Source: an uncultured Clostridia bacterium
Lineage (GTDB): Bacteria; Bacillota; Clostridia; TANB77; CAG-508
Length of the DNA: 14,257 nucleotides
NCBI GenBank assembly: GCA_934177555.1
Contig: CAKPPL010000025.1
Location: forward strand, 1 to 14,257
Direction: 5' to 3'
In this document: piece by piece, positions 13,875-14,257 of the stretch
Layout of the letters: every line of letters begins with the position of its first letter
Position numbering within the stretch: the stretch's first letter is position 1
Notes under the pieces: generated by a model
Seen by the model: the letters and a program-made list of their open reading frames with translations, nothing else
Database searches by the model: none
What the model was told of the DNA's origin: nothing
Made by a program: the position numbers and the translations under genes

Positions 13875-13895
13875 GGTTTTAACTTACTATTTTTT
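13863..13895 (-). terminator. Terminator-like hairpin immediately upstream of recJ
   Basis: On the minus strand AAAAAATAGTAAG pairs with CTTGCTATTTTTT, 13 bp with one G-U pair and a 7-base loop, and runs on to a T-rich tail. It could end a leftward transcript entering from the right. Confidence 0.55.
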
Positions 13896-13949
13896 ATTTT
13901 GTTGGTATCTATATATAATAAACTAATCTGATATCCGGACACTTTTTTT

Positions 13950-13992
13950 AAAAGAAGGTTATAGACATATTACTTGTCTAAATCCTTCTTTT
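13950..13992. terminator. Two-tier hairpin, possible terminator
   Basis: AAAAGAAGG (13950-13958) pairs with CCTTCTTTT (13984-13992), and inside it TAGACA (13962-13967) pairs with TGTCTA (13975-13980), with a 3x3 internal loop. T-rich tracts follow on the plus strand; on the minus strand only four T follow the paired CCTTC. Confidence 0.45.
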
Positions 13993-14170
13993 CCTTATTT
14001 TTTATTCTCATCGTTTTTCTATATATTGCAAAAAAGCATCCCTTTTTATATAATTTACTTATCAATATCTATATACAGATGTTATTACAATACCGTGGAT
14101 TTCACTCTTAAATTTAATTTTCTGCTCTATGATGTTTGATTTTTATTTTCATAGTTACCATAATATGATA

Positions 14171-14186
14171 ACGGTTTTTTAACCGT
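14171..14186. other. Short hairpin ACGGTT/AACCGT
   Basis: Perfect 6-bp stem with a TTTT (plus) or AAAA (minus) loop in an otherwise featureless AT-rich stretch. No gene or T-tract is attached, so its role is unclear. Confidence 0.3.
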
Positions 14187-14209
14187 ATATTTGTCTTGCA
14201 AATTTTACA

Positions 14210-14247
14210 AAAAAGTATCAAAAACATCCAAGTTTTTGATACTTTTT
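14210..14247 (-). terminator. Strong intrinsic terminator at the right edge
   Basis: AAAAAGTATCAAAAAC (14210-14225) and its exact complement (14232-14247) form a 16-bp stem with a 6-base loop. The minus strand continues with six T in all, so it most likely ends a leftward gene lying beyond the right edge; it could also work rightward. Confidence 0.8.
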
Positions 14248-14257
14248 CTAATCTTCG

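Larger units (their letters stand above)
13809..14257. other. Gene-free stretch with recJ promoter and several hairpins
   Basis: I find no convincing coding region on either strand in this 449-base stretch: frames are short and lack ribosome binding sites. It holds the recJ promoter at the left side, three terminator-like hairpins (13863-13895, 13950-13992, 14210-14247) and a small ACGGTT/AACCGT hairpin (14171-14186). No T-box, purine riboswitch or other RNA I can recognise is present. Confidence 0.7.

Noticed and set aside
10934..13882. Several plus-strand open frames with Leu/Phe-rich products
   Set aside because: All are antisense to rel and recJ, whose frames have complete conserved motifs; the Leu/Phe bias is the mirror of Lys/Glu-rich coding on the other strand.
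13970..14065. Possible 31-residue basic peptide on the minus strand (TTG start, or 13 residues from ATG at 14011)
   Set aside because: No ribosome binding site, no recognisable family, and its end lies inside a hairpin. Frames of this length are expected by chance.
13809..14257. T-box leader or 6S-type RNA upstream of recJ
   Set aside because: No T-box signature sequence and no long bubble-containing hairpin; only short local stems are seen.

Overview
The window is very AT-rich, uses A/T-ending codons throughout, has strong AGGAGG-type ribosome binding sites, and carries three genes known only from endospore formers (yabG, spoIIP and a partial ytvI-like gene). Together these point to a spore-forming Clostridia (low-GC Firmicutes) chromosome. 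Nothing looks like a prophage, transposon or CRISPR array; this is core chromosome with a few poorly known small genes.

Layout, left to right. 1-717 (-): 5'-coding part of a YtvI/AI-2E-type membrane protein that runs off the left edge. 776-1222 (-): cysteine-rich two-CBS-domain protein. 1328-2428 (-): cytidylate-kinase-like domain fused to a ParB/sulfiredoxin-like domain. 2604-3068 (+): unrecognised small protein with papain-like hallmarks, its own consensus promoter and its own terminator. 3171-4709 (+): guaA (GMP synthase). 4757-5191 (-): Pro/Arg-rich protein with a sigma-K-like promoter. 5259-5570 (-): veg. 5723-6541 (-): yabG. The yabG-veg neighbourhood is also found in Bacillus. 6665-7829 (+): DUF4364 protein overlapping nth. 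7887-8018 (+): an unlisted 43-residue cysteine-rich mini-protein with a TTG start. 8036-9160 (-): spoIIP. 9230-9877, 9900-12095 and 12120-13808 (all -): an apparent operon recJ - rel - MBL hydrolase reading leftward towards spoIIP. 13809-14257: no gene, but the recJ promoter and three terminator-like hairpins.

How the genes work together. Housekeeping functions (GMP synthesis, (p)ppGpp metabolism, base excision repair, RecJ single-strand exonuclease) are interleaved with late sporulation functions: spoIIP for engulfment, yabG for coat processing, and probably the Pro/Arg-rich protein. GuaA makes GMP and Rel consumes GTP/GDP to make the alarmone.

The most interesting structural point is a 15-bp perfect inverted repeat around the spoIIP start. 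One arm overlaps the putative sporulation -10 element and the other contains the start codon, with the ribosome binding site in the loop. Only transcripts reading through from the upstream housekeeping operon would contain both arms. This suggests a fold that silences translation of a lytic enzyme on read-through RNA. Other points worth a second look are the kinase-ParB fusion, the Cys-rich mini-protein and CBS protein, and the papain-like orphan.
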